Positions 39,194-48,977 are shown, counted from the first letter of the stretch. The stretch: 64,000 nt of DNA from OFTM382 sp964352615 (GCA_964352615.1 CAYGSG010000006.1:1-64000); one strand, 5' to 3'. The notes: generated from the sequence alone by a model not told the origin. Made by a program: numbers and translations.

Positions 39194-41593
39194 TCAGCGG
39201 GCGACGGCGGTCTCGCTGAGGTTGAACGTACGCCAGAAGGTGGACGCTGAGAACGCGTAGGAAGTGACGTCGCCCTCGATGGCGGTGCCGAAGATGTAGA
39301 TCGTGCCGTCACGGCCAGCCTCTGCGGCGAGCGGTCCGATCGAGAGTGACACCGCATCGGGCGTGACATCGGTCAGGTTGGTTGAAACCCAGGCGTTGGA
39401 AGCCGGCGACCACCACACGGTGATCAGATCGCCCGAGCCGTCAAGCCCGACGATGTTCTGCCCGGACCACGGCGTGACGAACGCGGTGAGGGTGGAGCCG
39501 ACGAGCGACGGTGCGGTGTCGCCCAGCACGGTGCTCAGGTTGTCGTTGCGCCACATGCCACCGAACCCGGGTCGCCACCACGTGACGATCAGGTCGCCAT
39601 TGGTATCAGTACCCGCTAGGTTGACGGCTCCCCAAGGCTGAACGAAGACCGCAAGGTTGCCCACGATCGCGGGAGCTGAGCTGACCGCTGTGAGATCGTT
39701 GGATGTGAACGTGCCGCCGAGTGCACCGGATGTCCAGACCGTGAAGATTCGCCCGTCGGCATCGAGGCCAGCGATGTGGATCGAGTTCCAGGGCGTGACG
39801 TAGCTGACGATCGGACTTGCAAAGTTCGGCGTGCCGAATTCGGATTCGGTCAGGTCGTTGGTCGAGAGGTTGCGGGCGAACCAGAAGAACTCACCGAGGT
39901 CGTCGGACGTGCCGTTCTGCTCAAAGAGGATGATGTCGCCGTTGGCGCGGAACGCGAACAAGCGGGCCAACCCGTCCACTCCGACCACCGGCACGACGTC
40001 GGTGAACGTGCCGCCCACGCGGGTCTCGTCGGCGAGGTTCCGCTGCGTGAAGAAGCTGCCGTTATCACGGTAGAGGATGAGCCCGGTTGCCGACGGGGCG
40101 ACGGCGTAGCCTCGGCCGTCCTTGATGTCAACGAACGACTTGGCATCGGCAGAGATAGCACCGCCGGTGGTCTCGGCGCGGACGTCGGCGACCTGGAAGC
40201 CGGCGAACTGGTTGCCGATGAACGCAAGCGGATTGCCAGCCGTGTTGCGGACGGTCACCTGCGGGTTTACACCAGCGCGGATCGCCGAAGAAACGGTGGC
40301 CCCGGGGGTGACGTTGATCTCGACGATGCCGTCCACCACCGAGAGGTCCTGGAAGATCAGGATGTCATCGCTGATGGAAATGCCGACAATCTCGTCGCGC
40401 CCGTCTCGGTCGTAATCGATCAGCGCGATGTCGTCGATATCCACAGTGAGGGTCTGGACAGCGGCGTTAGCGAATCGACCAAAGCCCTGATTCTCGAAGA
40501 CAATGATCGCTTCGTCTGCACCGATGACGACGTCGAGGTCGCCGTCGCGGTCGAGGTCGGAGATCTCGATGTCGTTGCCGCCATTGATCGAACCGAGCGA
40601 GAAGAGTTGGACCGAGAAGCCGCCGCGATCGGCCGTGAGCACCGCGAACTCGGCCTCGGTCTCCGCAACCACGACGATGTCGTATCGGCCATCGCCGGAG
40701 ACATCGCCCTGTGCGATCGCGGAGGGTGCCCAAGGCAGATCCACGAACGAAGACACGAAGAAGCCCTGCATAAAGTTGGGGCCGATCGGGTTGTTGACCG
40801 GGTCGGGGAAGTCTTCTCGCAGGATCGCAACCACGCCCCGGTCCTGCTGATCGAGGTCTTGGGTGGCAATGATAATATTGACCTCGTTGATCGCCTGGTC
40901 GTACACGACATCAAAGTCGCGCCCACCCAAGCGGAGGTTCAGCCCATCAAACCGCACCCCAAAGTCGGCCTCGATCAAAGGAGGGTTGGCCGGGTTGGGG
41001 ATGTTGAGAGCACCATCAAACTCGCCCTCGCCTTCGTTGGCGAGCAGGCCGACGCCCACTTCGGAGAGCCCGAAGATGTCCCAATCGCCGTCCGGGCCGA
41101 CATCAACCGCAGCCGCAGCGACGAACGGCCCGTCCACCGGGATCGCGACCGACCCAGTGTTGCCCGCGCGACGCATGCGCCCAGCGCCGTCGGCGAGGAA
41201 TGAATTGACGACTCCGGTTCCAGTGACGACCGCCAGGTCGGTGAACCCGTCCTGGTTGAAGTCCTCACTCGTCATCCCGATTGGTCGATCGGTCGTGAAC
41301 AGCGAGGTGCGGCGACGGAACGTCGAGCCCGCATCACCGAACAGCACGGTCACGACGTTGCGGTCGTTATGCGCGATGGCGATGTCGCCGAATCCGTCGC
41401 GGTCGAAGTCCGCGGCGAGCACGTTGACGCCGCTGTCGACGGTCGTGATCGATTCCGTGGGTGCAAACTGCACCGAAAGCAGCCTGCGCTGCTCAAGAGC
41501 CTCGACCTCGAGCGCCATGGGCTGGCCCGCGGTACGGATCAAGTTCAGACCACTTGTGCGAAGGGGGAACATCCCCATACTTAGCGCCTCCAT
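39194..41593 (-). CDS. Exported FG-GAP/VCBS repeat protein with planctomycetal LExRxLLS motif
   Basis: 799 residues. Near the N-terminus is VEALEQRRLLS, the LEPRLLLS-like motif found at the start of many exported planctomycete proteins. FG-GAP (integrin alpha-like) repeats follow over about 45-450, each with a calcium-binding DxDxDG or DFDRDGFGD loop, for example DRDGFGDIAI, DVSGDGRYDIV and DLDRDGDLDVV. The C-terminal third is a beta-propeller with repeated NLAG/NIVGLD units (about 545-800). Probably calcium-binding and exported or surface-bound; ligand unknown. A downstream in-frame ATG near residue 26 is an alternative start. Confidence 0.83.
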   Translation of the reverse strand: MEALSMGMFPLRTSGLNLIRTAGQPMALEVEALEQRRLLSVQFAPTESITTVDSGVNVLAADFDRDGFGDIAIAHNDRNVVTVLFGDAGSTFRRRTSLFTTDRPIGMTSEDFNQDGFTDLAVVTGTGVVNSFLADGAGRMRRAGNTGSVAIPVDGPFVAAAAVDVGPDGDWDIFGLSEVGVGLLANEGEGEFDGALNIPNPANPPLIEADFGVRFDGLNLRLGGRDFDVVYDQAINEVNIIIATQDLDQQDRGVVAILREDFPDPVNNPIGPNFMQGFFVSSFVDLPWAPSAIAQGDVSGDGRYDIVVVAETEAEFAVLTADRGGFSVQLFSLGSINGGNDIEISDLDRDGDLDVVIGADEAIIVFENQGFGRFANAAVQTLTVDIDDIALIDYDRDGRDEIVGISISDDILIFQDLSVVDGIVEINVTPGATVSSAIRAGVNPQVTVRNTAGNPLAFIGNQFAGFQVADVRAETTGGAISADAKSFVDIKDGRGYAVAPSATGLILYRDNGSFFTQRNLADETRVGGTFTDVVPVVGVDGLARLFAFRANGDIILFEQNGTSDDLGEFFWFARNLSTNDLTESEFGTPNFASPIVSYVTPWNSIHIAGLDADGRIFTVWTSGALGGTFTSNDLTAVSSAPAIVGNLAVFVQPWGAVNLAGTDTNGDLIVTWWRPGFGGMWRNDNLSTVLGDTAPSLVGSTLTAFVTPWSGQNIVGLDGSGDLITVWWSPASNAWVSTNLTDVTPDAVSLSIGPLAAEAGRDGTIYIFGTAIEGDVTSYAFSASTFWRTFNLSETAVAR

Positions 41594-41708
41594 ACTGGCT
41601 CTGGGCTGGGTCGGCCAACGTCGTTCGTCGGCTCAACGGGACGCTCGGCACCTGGTAGGGCGTCGCGAGCGTTTCAGGCGGGATCCCACCGCGGTGGGAC
41701 AACTGAGT

Positions 41709-43484
41709 CTACGCACTTCCTGCGGAGAAGGTTTCTTGGAGCTGTTCAGGTCCGCCCTGACCACGCGTCAGGCCACTATACAGCCCCTGAGCTTCCCTGA
41801 CATGCTCAGGATAGCTTACCAGCGTCGACACTGCATGAACTTCGCTGGCCGAGGGCAGATGGACCTCGCCGACCGCGATCTTTCTGATCGCCTCGGCGAG
41901 GTCTTCGGGCGAGCCACCCGGGGCCATCAGCCCGTTGCCCAGCGGGTGTTCGGGCGAATCACCCGGCTCGACCACCCATTCTGGCGGACCACCAAGCCGA
42001 GATGAAATCACGAATTTACCCGCGTGCAAATGCTCAAGCAGCACCAGCGGTGAATTCTCAAACCACACGTGGCTGAGCACTCCGACGTCGTAGTCCCCGC
42101 CCGAAGCCACCAGCATGACCTGGTCGTACCCACCCACGAAGCTGACCTCGGGGTATCGGCTGAGCATCTTGCGGAAATGCCAGTCGTACCCGCCGGCCCG
42201 CATCAAAAACTGGCAGCGCTGGCGGATCGACTGCTCGAGCAGCTCGATCGCCTCGGCGAATATGCGGAAGCCCTTGTTGTTCCGGGTTGTCCCAAAGAAC
42301 GCGATCCGCACCGGCCGGCCCGCAGTCTCTGCGTTCCATGGCCGACGCTTGTAGTAAGGCGATCGGCGGACCTTGCGATTGATCTGGTCGAAGTGCGGCA
42401 GGCCCAGCCGGAGGTGGTGCCCCCGTTCAGGCTCAAGCCCCATGGTCTCGTAGACCCGCAGCATGAACCGGCTCGGGGGGGTGATGAGACTCGCTGCGTT
42501 CAGCGTCTCGATGCCTGCGCGACGCCGGCCGCCGTAGTCCTCATTGAGCACCTTCAGGTGTACATCGCCCGCCGAGAGCATCTGCTCGTTGGCGTCGTAG
42601 GGGGCGCGTCCCAGCCTGGGCGGCTCCTCTCCCTTGGTGAGCCAGAGCCCGAACTCGTTCTCGCCGTTGTCCTCGGGCGAGACACTAAACCCCCGCCAAG
42701 CCTGAGGATCCGGGCTGATCGCGTTGGGATTGTCGGAAACGTCCTCGTAGACCGCGAGCGGCTCGATGGCTTCGCCCCGTTTGACCACCTTCTTGGCGGT
42801 GCGGTACGTCTTGTCGAGCATGCCGTAGGCCTGCGGCCCGAGCGTGCGGATCACGGTCTGCTGCGTCGCCCGCTTGGTAATCGCGGTCTTGGGGTCCGGC
42901 GCCTCAAGGCAACCCACGCATTTCTGCCCGCCCTCGTAATCGAGGCACACATCGCGCTCTTTGTGCAGCAGATCCACTTGAGGGCAGACGAACCAGTAGT
43001 TGTGAGGCGTGATGACCACCGGGATTTTCGCAGCACGGATCTTCGCCACCACATCCAGCCCGAAGCCTTCGAGCGAGTGGATGTGCACGACATCGGCCTT
43101 GATCTCTTTCAGCCAGCCAACGATCAGTTCCGCCGCCACTGGGTCGCCCCGCTCCTGAGCCATGTTGCGAAAATTGGACGATGCCGGCGATAAGTTGGGC
43201 GAGTTGAACAGGTGGTGGCACATCACGCCGCGCCATGTCTCGATTTTTTTGACATGCGGGCTGCGCGGGTACAGCGTGTAGTCCATGCCCGAGCGCAGGT
43301 AGTGCACACGGTGCCCGCTGAGTACCAATCCCGCCGCGAGTTCCGAGGCGGCGAGGTTGTACCCGCTGCCCTCGGCGGCCTGAGCGGCGAGCCTCGCCCA
43401 CCCGAATAGCGCGACGGTCATCGGCGCGTCAGTCTTAGGCCACGCGGCGGCCAGGCTTGCTTGCTCATCGCTCGGTGCGTTCAT
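41709..43484 (-). CDS. Glycosyltransferase family 4 with long central insert
   Basis: 591 residues from ATG 43484. N-terminal GT-B half with VHIHSLEGFGLDV, then HNYWFVCPQ and a Cys cluster (CLDYEGGQKCVGC) like that near the acceptor site of many GT4 enzymes. Residues about 215-385 form an unusual insert with few conserved motifs. The C-terminal half has IAFFGTTRNNKG, SFVGGYDQVMLV and a donor-site region with ENSPLVLLEHLHAGKFVI. It transfers a sugar in surface-polysaccharide synthesis. Last of three adjacent glycosyltransferase genes. Confidence 0.83.
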   Translation of the reverse strand: MNAPSDEQASLAAAWPKTDAPMTVALFGWARLAAQAAEGSGYNLAASELAAGLVLSGHRVHYLRSGMDYTLYPRSPHVKKIETWRGVMCHHLFNSPNLSPASSNFRNMAQERGDPVAAELIVGWLKEIKADVVHIHSLEGFGLDVVAKIRAAKIPVVITPHNYWFVCPQVDLLHKERDVCLDYEGGQKCVGCLEAPDPKTAITKRATQQTVIRTLGPQAYGMLDKTYRTAKKVVKRGEAIEPLAVYEDVSDNPNAISPDPQAWRGFSVSPEDNGENEFGLWLTKGEEPPRLGRAPYDANEQMLSAGDVHLKVLNEDYGGRRRAGIETLNAASLITPPSRFMLRVYETMGLEPERGHHLRLGLPHFDQINRKVRRSPYYKRRPWNAETAGRPVRIAFFGTTRNNKGFRIFAEAIELLEQSIRQRCQFLMRAGGYDWHFRKMLSRYPEVSFVGGYDQVMLVASGGDYDVGVLSHVWFENSPLVLLEHLHAGKFVISSRLGGPPEWVVEPGDSPEHPLGNGLMAPGGSPEDLAEAIRKIAVGEVHLPSASEVHAVSTLVSYPEHVREAQGLYSGLTRGQGGPEQLQETFSAGSA

Positions 43485-43543
43485 ACGGAAAGGCTCGTCC
43501 TCTGGTCTCGCTCTGTGTTCAACCCAACACCCAACCCAACGGC

Positions 43544-45202
43544 TCAGCCGTACCGGCTCGTGCGAACAAACGGGCGCAGCGTCACCAAGTACCACGCGGT
43601 TCGCAGGGCGGTGAGTGTCCAACGGGCAGCAAACCCCAGCCGGGTGCGGATGCCAAAGGGCTCGATCTGGCACTCGCCAGCACGCCGGCGGTCGATCTGC
43701 ACGTTCAGACCCGACCGCAGCAGCGGGAAGTCGCAGTCGTTGTCGTACACGACCAGCGCATGCGGCCCGCCAGCCAGCAGCGCTCGCTGGCGCCGCAGCT
43801 TGCTCCGCTTGCGGCCTGAGTACACCACCCGCTGCGAGTCATCGGCGCCCGAGGCGTGCTCGGCATCGGGGATGTCGTTGCGGACGATCTCCAGCCACCG
43901 AGGCCGCTGCTCGGATCGGCCAGCGGCCGCCTGCGACTTGTCGATTTCAAGCCGAAGCTGCCGGCTCCAGTCCAGACACTCGGGCCGATTGCACAACACC
44001 GCGATCTGCTTGTCGGGGCTCAACAACCCGCGTGAGGCGAGGCCCTCGATCAGCGGCTCGAACGGCGGGCTCGGGTCCTGCAACTTGCCCGCCCGTCCCA
44101 CGCAGAGATCGTCAGCCGTTCGGCGGATCACCTCGGCGTGCGAAGCTCGCCGGTTGACCATCGCCACCATCGAGTCCTTCAGCAGCCCCAGAATCCGTCG
44201 GCCTGCGACCCGGCGGAGTTCGCCCTTGGGCAGCACCTTCTGCATCATCCAGATCAGGTTCCGCTGGGCGTAGTACAGCCGAGCAGGTGTCAGCTTGTGG
44301 TGCCAGGGCGTGTGGAACACCACCGCGTCGAGGTTGAGCACCACGCGGTAGCCCTCTTTGGCAAACCGCAGGCACCAGTCGGCGTCATCGCAGTAGATGA
44401 AGTACCGCCAGTCCCAGAAGCCGACCTTCTCGACCGCGCTCCAACGCGCCAGCATCGAGCAAGCCGACACCACATCCACTTCCCGGGTGCCGGTGTAGCG
44501 GTGCGGGCCGCGCACCCCGCCGGTCTGGGCGGCCCAGGCACGGTGGCTCTCGCGCAGCGGGTGCGACTCGCCCGGTTCGTCGCCCATCAGGCCCGAGTCG
44601 CGGTTGAAATACACCGTCGTCTCGATCGTTGTGTCTCGGTTGTTGATGTCGACCGTCCGCGAGCCGACTATGCCGATGCCCGTGTCGCTCTCGGCAACCG
44701 AGGTGAGCTGTGCTGCGGCATCGGCCGGCAGGTCCACGTCGTCATCCACCAGCCACACATAGTCGGGGCGTTCCTCGGCCGGGCCTTTCTGAAGCACTCG
44801 GTCGACGAACGCGAAGCCCGTGTTGAATCCGCCGCACCCGCCGTGGTTGTGCGCGTTGGTCACGACCGTCAGCGAGCGGAACCCGAGACGGTTTCTACCG
44901 GCCCGATCATCGGGCAGGCGGAAGTCTGGCAGGTGGGCATCGGCTGTCGGGTTGGTGACCAGACGCTCGGGGCTAAAGGCTTGGCGCAACTGGTCGGTCG
45001 TGCCGTCGGTCGAGGCGTTATCGATCACGACCACATCAAAGCGGTCGGTCGGGAAGGTCTGCTGCGAGAGCGCGCGGAGCACGGCCGCAGCCATCTCCCA
45101 GCGATTCCACGTGACGATCAGGATCGCCACGTTGGGCGGCCTTGTCGCGCTCGATTTGGCGACCGCCTCGGGGGCCTTGGTCTGCGGTCCGAGAGCGCTC
45201 AT
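43544..45202 (-). CDS. Glycosyltransferase family 2 (rhamnosyltransferase-like)
   Basis: 552 residues. GT2 core at the N-terminus: VAILIVTWNRWEMAAAVLRAL, VVVIDNASTDGT, LVDDDVDLP as the metal-binding acidic cluster. The protein resembles the long GlfT/rhamnosyltransferase type: a C-terminal half of about 250 residues follows, with GVRGPHRYTGTREVDVVSAC and YFIYCDDADWCLRF. It makes a glycosidic bond in a cell-surface polymer. Its start overlaps the stop of the next gene upstream by 4 nt. Confidence 0.86.
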   Translation of the reverse strand: MSALGPQTKAPEAVAKSSATRPPNVAILIVTWNRWEMAAAVLRALSQQTFPTDRFDVVVIDNASTDGTTDQLRQAFSPERLVTNPTADAHLPDFRLPDDRAGRNRLGFRSLTVVTNAHNHGGCGGFNTGFAFVDRVLQKGPAEERPDYVWLVDDDVDLPADAAAQLTSVAESDTGIGIVGSRTVDINNRDTTIETTVYFNRDSGLMGDEPGESHPLRESHRAWAAQTGGVRGPHRYTGTREVDVVSACSMLARWSAVEKVGFWDWRYFIYCDDADWCLRFAKEGYRVVLNLDAVVFHTPWHHKLTPARLYYAQRNLIWMMQKVLPKGELRRVAGRRILGLLKDSMVAMVNRRASHAEVIRRTADDLCVGRAGKLQDPSPPFEPLIEGLASRGLLSPDKQIAVLCNRPECLDWSRQLRLEIDKSQAAAGRSEQRPRWLEIVRNDIPDAEHASGADDSQRVVYSGRKRSKLRRQRALLAGGPHALVVYDNDCDFPLLRSGLNVQIDRRRAGECQIEPFGIRTRLGFAARWTLTALRTAWYLVTLRPFVRTSRYG

Positions 45203-46794
45203 ACTCGGGCTCCGCTCGCGCCTACCCGCTGGTGGGCGCGAGCGGCCCGCGCTTGGATGACGTCCTGCAACAGCATCTCCATCTCCCGGCCGTGCTCGGC
45301 CATCGACTTGGGCGGCGTAACCCCTGACCGTAGCCGCTCAACGAGGCCCGGTTCACGGATCGCCCGCACGATCTGGCGGGCGAGGTCGTAGCGGTCGTTG
45401 CCCCTGAACAGCAGCCCGTTGTGCTCGTGATGCACCGCATCGGGAATCCCGCCGAGGTCAGCCCCGAGCACGGGCACGCCGCAGGCCAGAAGCTCGAAGA
45501 CCGTCTGCGGGCCGTTGTCCCACCAGATCGATGGCACGATGCCCAAGTCCTTGCCGCCGAGCATCCAGGGCAGATCCTGCGGCCCGTACCCGTGGTGGTA
45601 GGCCAGTTTGGCGAGCCTCGGCTCCAGTCGGCGGAACCGCCACTCGCTCCGCTGACCCGCTTGGGCGAAGACCGACAAATCCACCTCGCTGAGCAGTTCG
45701 GGCACGATCAATTCGAGCGCATCGGCCAGCACGTGCAGGCCCTTGTAGGCGTGGTCGTAGCCGAGGAACACGAGCCGCAGCGGGCGGCGAAGGCCACTAG
45801 GACCGACTCGGGCAGGTGGGTCGAAGAGCAGTTCGGGGTGCTGCTCGCAGATCTCCCGAGCCCGCGTCCCGATGGGAAGCGTCTGCACGCGTGGGGGCTC
45901 CACGCCGGATGCCATAAAGCGTCGGCTCACGAATTCTGAGACGCCCAGCACCCGGTCGATGGTGTTGAGCGCCCCCACCATCGCCTCCCGCCTTTGGTCG
46001 AACCCGTCGTTGATCTCGGCCTGGGGGTCGTTGGTAATCGGCTCCCACTTGGCGCTTTCAGGGGCCGGGGCGAACGCGGTGGACACCGGTGCCGTGAGAA
46101 CGGGCGCCATGCCGCGCGGGTCGTCGCCCGCGACCTTGAACAGGGGTTTCGCGTCGTGCTCCAGAAGCCGGATATCGAGTTTCGGCGCTGGCTCGGCCTG
46201 AATGGACGGGTCGGACGCTGGCTCCACGCCCGCGCGCCTTCGCCGCTCGGTTCGAGGATCGATGACCGCCCGCTCGGGCTCGTAGAGGCTCACGACCTCG
46301 ATCGGCAGGTAAACCTCAGGAGTTAGCGTGTGGTAGTTGTGCAGGCTGTAGACCGTTGCGGCGCCTCGCCACTCCCCGAGCCCCTGGCTGGCCACTCGCA
46401 TGCAGCCCGCCGAGAGGCCCTCGATGTTGTGAAAATGAACCACATCAGGATTCAGCGAGGTGAAGACCTCGGCGCACACTCGTTCAAGCTCGGGCTGGCT
46501 GATCTCGGCGTCGGCATCATCCCTCTGGAACGCCGAGGGGGCCAGAACCGGACTGTTGACGATCTCGACCACCTTCACACCCAGCCAGTCCTGGTGTCGA
46601 ACCGCGTGAATAGGACCCAAATCCTCGCCCGGCTTGGCCTGCACCGCCGAGTAGCTGGTTCCCGAACAGAGCCACGAGACCCCATGGCCGAGACGGATGA
46701 GTTCGATCGCCAGCGACTGCGCGTAGCCGTTGACCCCCCCGCCGTTGGTCGGTCCATCCCAAATCTTGGCCCAGTTCACCATCAGGACGCGCAT
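45199..46794 (-). CDS. Glycosyltransferase family 4
   Basis: 531 residues from ATG 46794 (MRVLMVNWAKIWDG). GT-B N-terminal half with GGGVNGYAQSLAIEL and VVHFHNIEGLSAG, an internal stretch of about 100 residues with low conservation (Pro-rich, around 200-300), then RLVFLGYDHAYKGLHVLADAL and DLGIVPSIWWDNGPQTVFEL in the donor half. Like the neighbour at 41.7 kb it carries a long linker, so the two may be distant paralogues. First gene of the three-gene glycosyltransferase unit. Confidence 0.85.
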   Translation of the reverse strand: MRVLMVNWAKIWDGPTNGGGVNGYAQSLAIELIRLGHGVSWLCSGTSYSAVQAKPGEDLGPIHAVRHQDWLGVKVVEIVNSPVLAPSAFQRDDADAEISQPELERVCAEVFTSLNPDVVHFHNIEGLSAGCMRVASQGLGEWRGAATVYSLHNYHTLTPEVYLPIEVVSLYEPERAVIDPRTERRRRAGVEPASDPSIQAEPAPKLDIRLLEHDAKPLFKVAGDDPRGMAPVLTAPVSTAFAPAPESAKWEPITNDPQAEINDGFDQRREAMVGALNTIDRVLGVSEFVSRRFMASGVEPPRVQTLPIGTRAREICEQHPELLFDPPARVGPSGLRRPLRLVFLGYDHAYKGLHVLADALELIVPELLSEVDLSVFAQAGQRSEWRFRRLEPRLAKLAYHHGYGPQDLPWMLGGKDLGIVPSIWWDNGPQTVFELLACGVPVLGADLGGIPDAVHHEHNGLLFRGNDRYDLARQIVRAIREPGLVERLRSGVTPPKSMAEHGREMEMLLQDVIQARAARAHQRVGASGARV

Positions 46795-46850
46795 GGAATC
46801 ACTATATCCGAACAAGCACTGGCCCCGCGCCGCCGCTTCGAGCCGATACA

Positions 46851-47282
46851 ATGACAGCAACGTTCGGCTGGCCGCCAGGTGCCAGCCTTAGGAGGACCCG
46901 CAGCGTGGAATGGATGAGACGGATCAGAATGAGGGCTCTCGCCCTGGTCCTCGGGCTCACGCTCGTGGTCATCGCCATGCTCTCGCTGACGGCCTGGCCG
47001 GCTTGGCCGGTGGTCGGAGTAGCCGTCGCCGCCGCCGCGGTTGTCGTCAACTCCTTGGCCTCCAAACTCAGGCTTGAGAACCCCGTGTGCGTCCACTGCG
47101 AGCAGGATCTGGCCGAACAGGTTCCCGGCGTGTACGGCGTGGTGTGCCCGAACTGCGGCACGATCGACGCCTCGCTCGCGCACGGCACAGCTCACGGCAC
47201 TGCTCACGGCACTGGCGTAGCACCCATCCTGCCTGACGACGATTCCGCTGACGATGAAAGCGAAAACGCCGAGGCCTCCTGA
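46851..47282 (+). CDS. Two-span membrane protein with zinc ribbon
   Basis: 143 residues. Two adjacent hydrophobic helices (about 29-47 and 51-68), then a ribbon CVHC...CPNC and a tail with HGTAHGTAHGTG, encoded by near-perfect 12-nt repeats, ending in an acidic stretch. Ribbon type as at 22.3 and 34.9 kb. The start may be ATG 46851 or a later one at about 46914; the first residues are weakly supported. Function unknown. Convergent with tig. Confidence 0.55.
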   Translation: MTATFGWPPGASLRRTRSVEWMRRIRMRALALVLGLTLVVIAMLSLTAWPAWPVVGVAVAAAAVVVNSLASKLRLENPVCVHCEQDLAEQVPGVYGVVCPNCGTIDASLAHGTAHGTAHGTGVAPILPDDDSADDESENAEAS

Positions 47283-47313
47283 CGGAAGACCCCGGCGTTC
47301 TATTGCTTGTAAA

Positions 47314-47331
47314 CGGTCGCCTAGGCGACCG
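47314..47331. other. Perfect 18-bp palindrome between convergent genes
   Basis: CGGTCGCCTAGGCGACCG lies between the stop of the zinc-ribbon gene and the tig stop. On the tig strand it is followed by TTTAC, so it could be a weak intrinsic terminator; the T run is short on both strands. Confidence 0.5.
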
Positions 47332-47341
47332 CTCGGCTCAA

Positions 47342-48721
47342 TTACTCGTGGTCGGCGACCTCGGCCGCAGCGTCCTTGAACTTCTTGTTGAAATCCTCGA
47401 TGGACATCTCGGAAATCTCGGACTTGGCCAGAATCGCATCGAGCGCCTTGTGCTCGCGGATCTGCTGAACAATGGTCCCGATCTGCTGCTGCGAGATCAG
47501 TTGCTGGCGAAGCATCTCGGGCCTCTGGCCCCGGCTGTGGGCCATCTGAGCGATCCGCTGATTGACATCGCCCTCGGTGATCTGCACATCGAGCTCATCG
47601 GCGGCCTTGTGCAGCACGAAGAACAGCTTGAGTTCACGGGCCGCGTGGTCCTGCGAGGCATCGCGCATCTCGGCGACCCGGGCCTCGATGCTGTCCTCGG
47701 GAAGCCCCCGGTACATCAGCTCCATGCGGTGCTTCTCGAGCCACCGCTGGGCCTGCTTGGCGCTCAGCCGCTTGGGAAGTTCGAAGTCCACTTCCTTGGC
47801 CAGGTGGTCGGTCAGTTGGCGGCGCATCGCGACCTGCTGGCGGATGACGGTCTTCTCGTAGAGCCGCGAGCGGATCGCGTCCTTGAGTGCGTCCGCGTTC
47901 TCAAGGCCCACCATCTGCGCGAGTTCTTCGGGGGTCTTGGGAATGATGCGGTGGACCGCGTCAACCTCGAAGGTCACGACCAAGTCCTTGCCGCGCAGGG
48001 CGGGGTTCTCGTGGTGCTCGGGGCCTTTGACCTTGAGCGTCGCGGTCTCGCCAGACTTGGGCATTCCGAATTGCTTGGCTAGGTCGGTGACCATCACGCC
48101 AAGGATCATGCCCTTGCCGTCGCTGTCGGCAGCAGGAATCTGCACGACCGCGCCCTTGATGTTGTAAAACTCCGTGTCGCCCTTGGCTTCTTTCATGATG
48201 CCGTGGCCTGTGAGGTAGTCGCCCGGCTCGGGCTTCTCGCGTTCCTCAAGATCGCCTTCGGTCAGGCAGACTCGCCCAAGCTCGGCATCAACTTGCGCAT
48301 CCTGCACCTCGACCAAAGGCTTGGCCACTTTGATGCCTTCAAGCTTGGGCATCTCGAATTCGGGCACGATCTCGACCTCGATGTCGAACTTCAAACCCTT
48401 GGCGGGGTCGAGCTCGAGGTCCTTGAGCTCATCGTCGGCGATGGGCTCGCCGACCACTTGGAGCTTGTTGTCCTCGATCGCCTTGGTGTACGCCTCGGAG
48501 ACGATCTGCCCTTTAGCCTCGTGGCGGACAGCTTCACCAAATCGCTTCTCGACGAGCCGTTTGGGCGCCCGGCCCTTGCGGAAGCCCGGCAGCTCGGATT
48601 CGGCCACGAGCGAGTCGAGCTGGCCGTCCAGCTTCTCGGCGATCGCCGCTGGGGGGATGTCAAACGTCAGCTTGCGCGCACAGGGGCCTGCATCGGTCAC
48701 GGTCACGGTGGTCTCGGCCAT
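47342..48721 (-). CDS. tig: Trigger factor (ribosome-associated chaperone)
   Basis: 459 residues from ATG 48721 (MAETTVTVTDAG); the longer frame to 48766 has no support. N-terminal ribosome-binding domain with LPGFRKGRAPKRLVEKRFG (the GFRxGxxP signature); the middle PPIase region has GDYLTGHGIMK but few of the aromatic active-site residues, so the isomerase activity may be weak; C-terminal chaperone arms follow. It binds nascent chains at the ribosome exit. The partner clpP/clpX is not seen downstream. Confidence 0.9.
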   Translation of the reverse strand: MAETTVTVTDAGPCARKLTFDIPPAAIAEKLDGQLDSLVAESELPGFRKGRAPKRLVEKRFGEAVRHEAKGQIVSEAYTKAIEDNKLQVVGEPIADDELKDLELDPAKGLKFDIEVEIVPEFEMPKLEGIKVAKPLVEVQDAQVDAELGRVCLTEGDLEEREKPEPGDYLTGHGIMKEAKGDTEFYNIKGAVVQIPAADSDGKGMILGVMVTDLAKQFGMPKSGETATLKVKGPEHHENPALRGKDLVVTFEVDAVHRIIPKTPEELAQMVGLENADALKDAIRSRLYEKTVIRQQVAMRRQLTDHLAKEVDFELPKRLSAKQAQRWLEKHRMELMYRGLPEDSIEARVAEMRDASQDHAARELKLFFVLHKAADELDVQITEGDVNQRIAQMAHSRGQRPEMLRQQLISQQQIGTIVQQIREHKALDAILAKSEISEMSIEDFNKKFKDAAAEVADHE

Positions 48722-48888
48722 ATCGGCACGTACCTTTCGACAGGGACCGGTCCAGCCGCGGCACACCCGCAGCCCCTCGGCCCCGACTCAGAGCGAATCG
48801 CAAGGGTAGGCCCTCGCGTGGTGGACCTACTTCATCGGGCGGGGCACAATGCTGCCTTGAGACCGAACCACGCGGGTTCGTACCCCCA

Positions 48889-48972
48889 GCCGGAGTGGCG
48901 GAATTGGCAGACGCGGTGGATTCAAAATCCGCTTCTAGAGATAGAGTGGGGGTTCGAGTCCCCCCTCCGGCA
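48889..48972 (+). tRNA. tRNA-Leu (anticodon CAA)
   Basis: 84 nt. Acceptor GCCGGAG/CTCCGGC, anticodon stem GTGGA/TCCGC with loop TTCAAAA, long variable arm TTCTAGAGATAGAGT as expected for a type II tRNA, T stem GGGGG/CCCCC with loop TTCGAGT, discriminator A, no CCA. The 3' end faces the integrase gene, so it is the target of the second element. Confidence 0.95.
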
Positions 48973-48977
48973 TTGCG

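Noticed and set aside
39776..41203. A long plus-strand open frame
   Set aside because: It is the shadow of the FG-GAP gene on the opposite strand; the acidic-repeat composition comes from the repeated DxDxDG codons.
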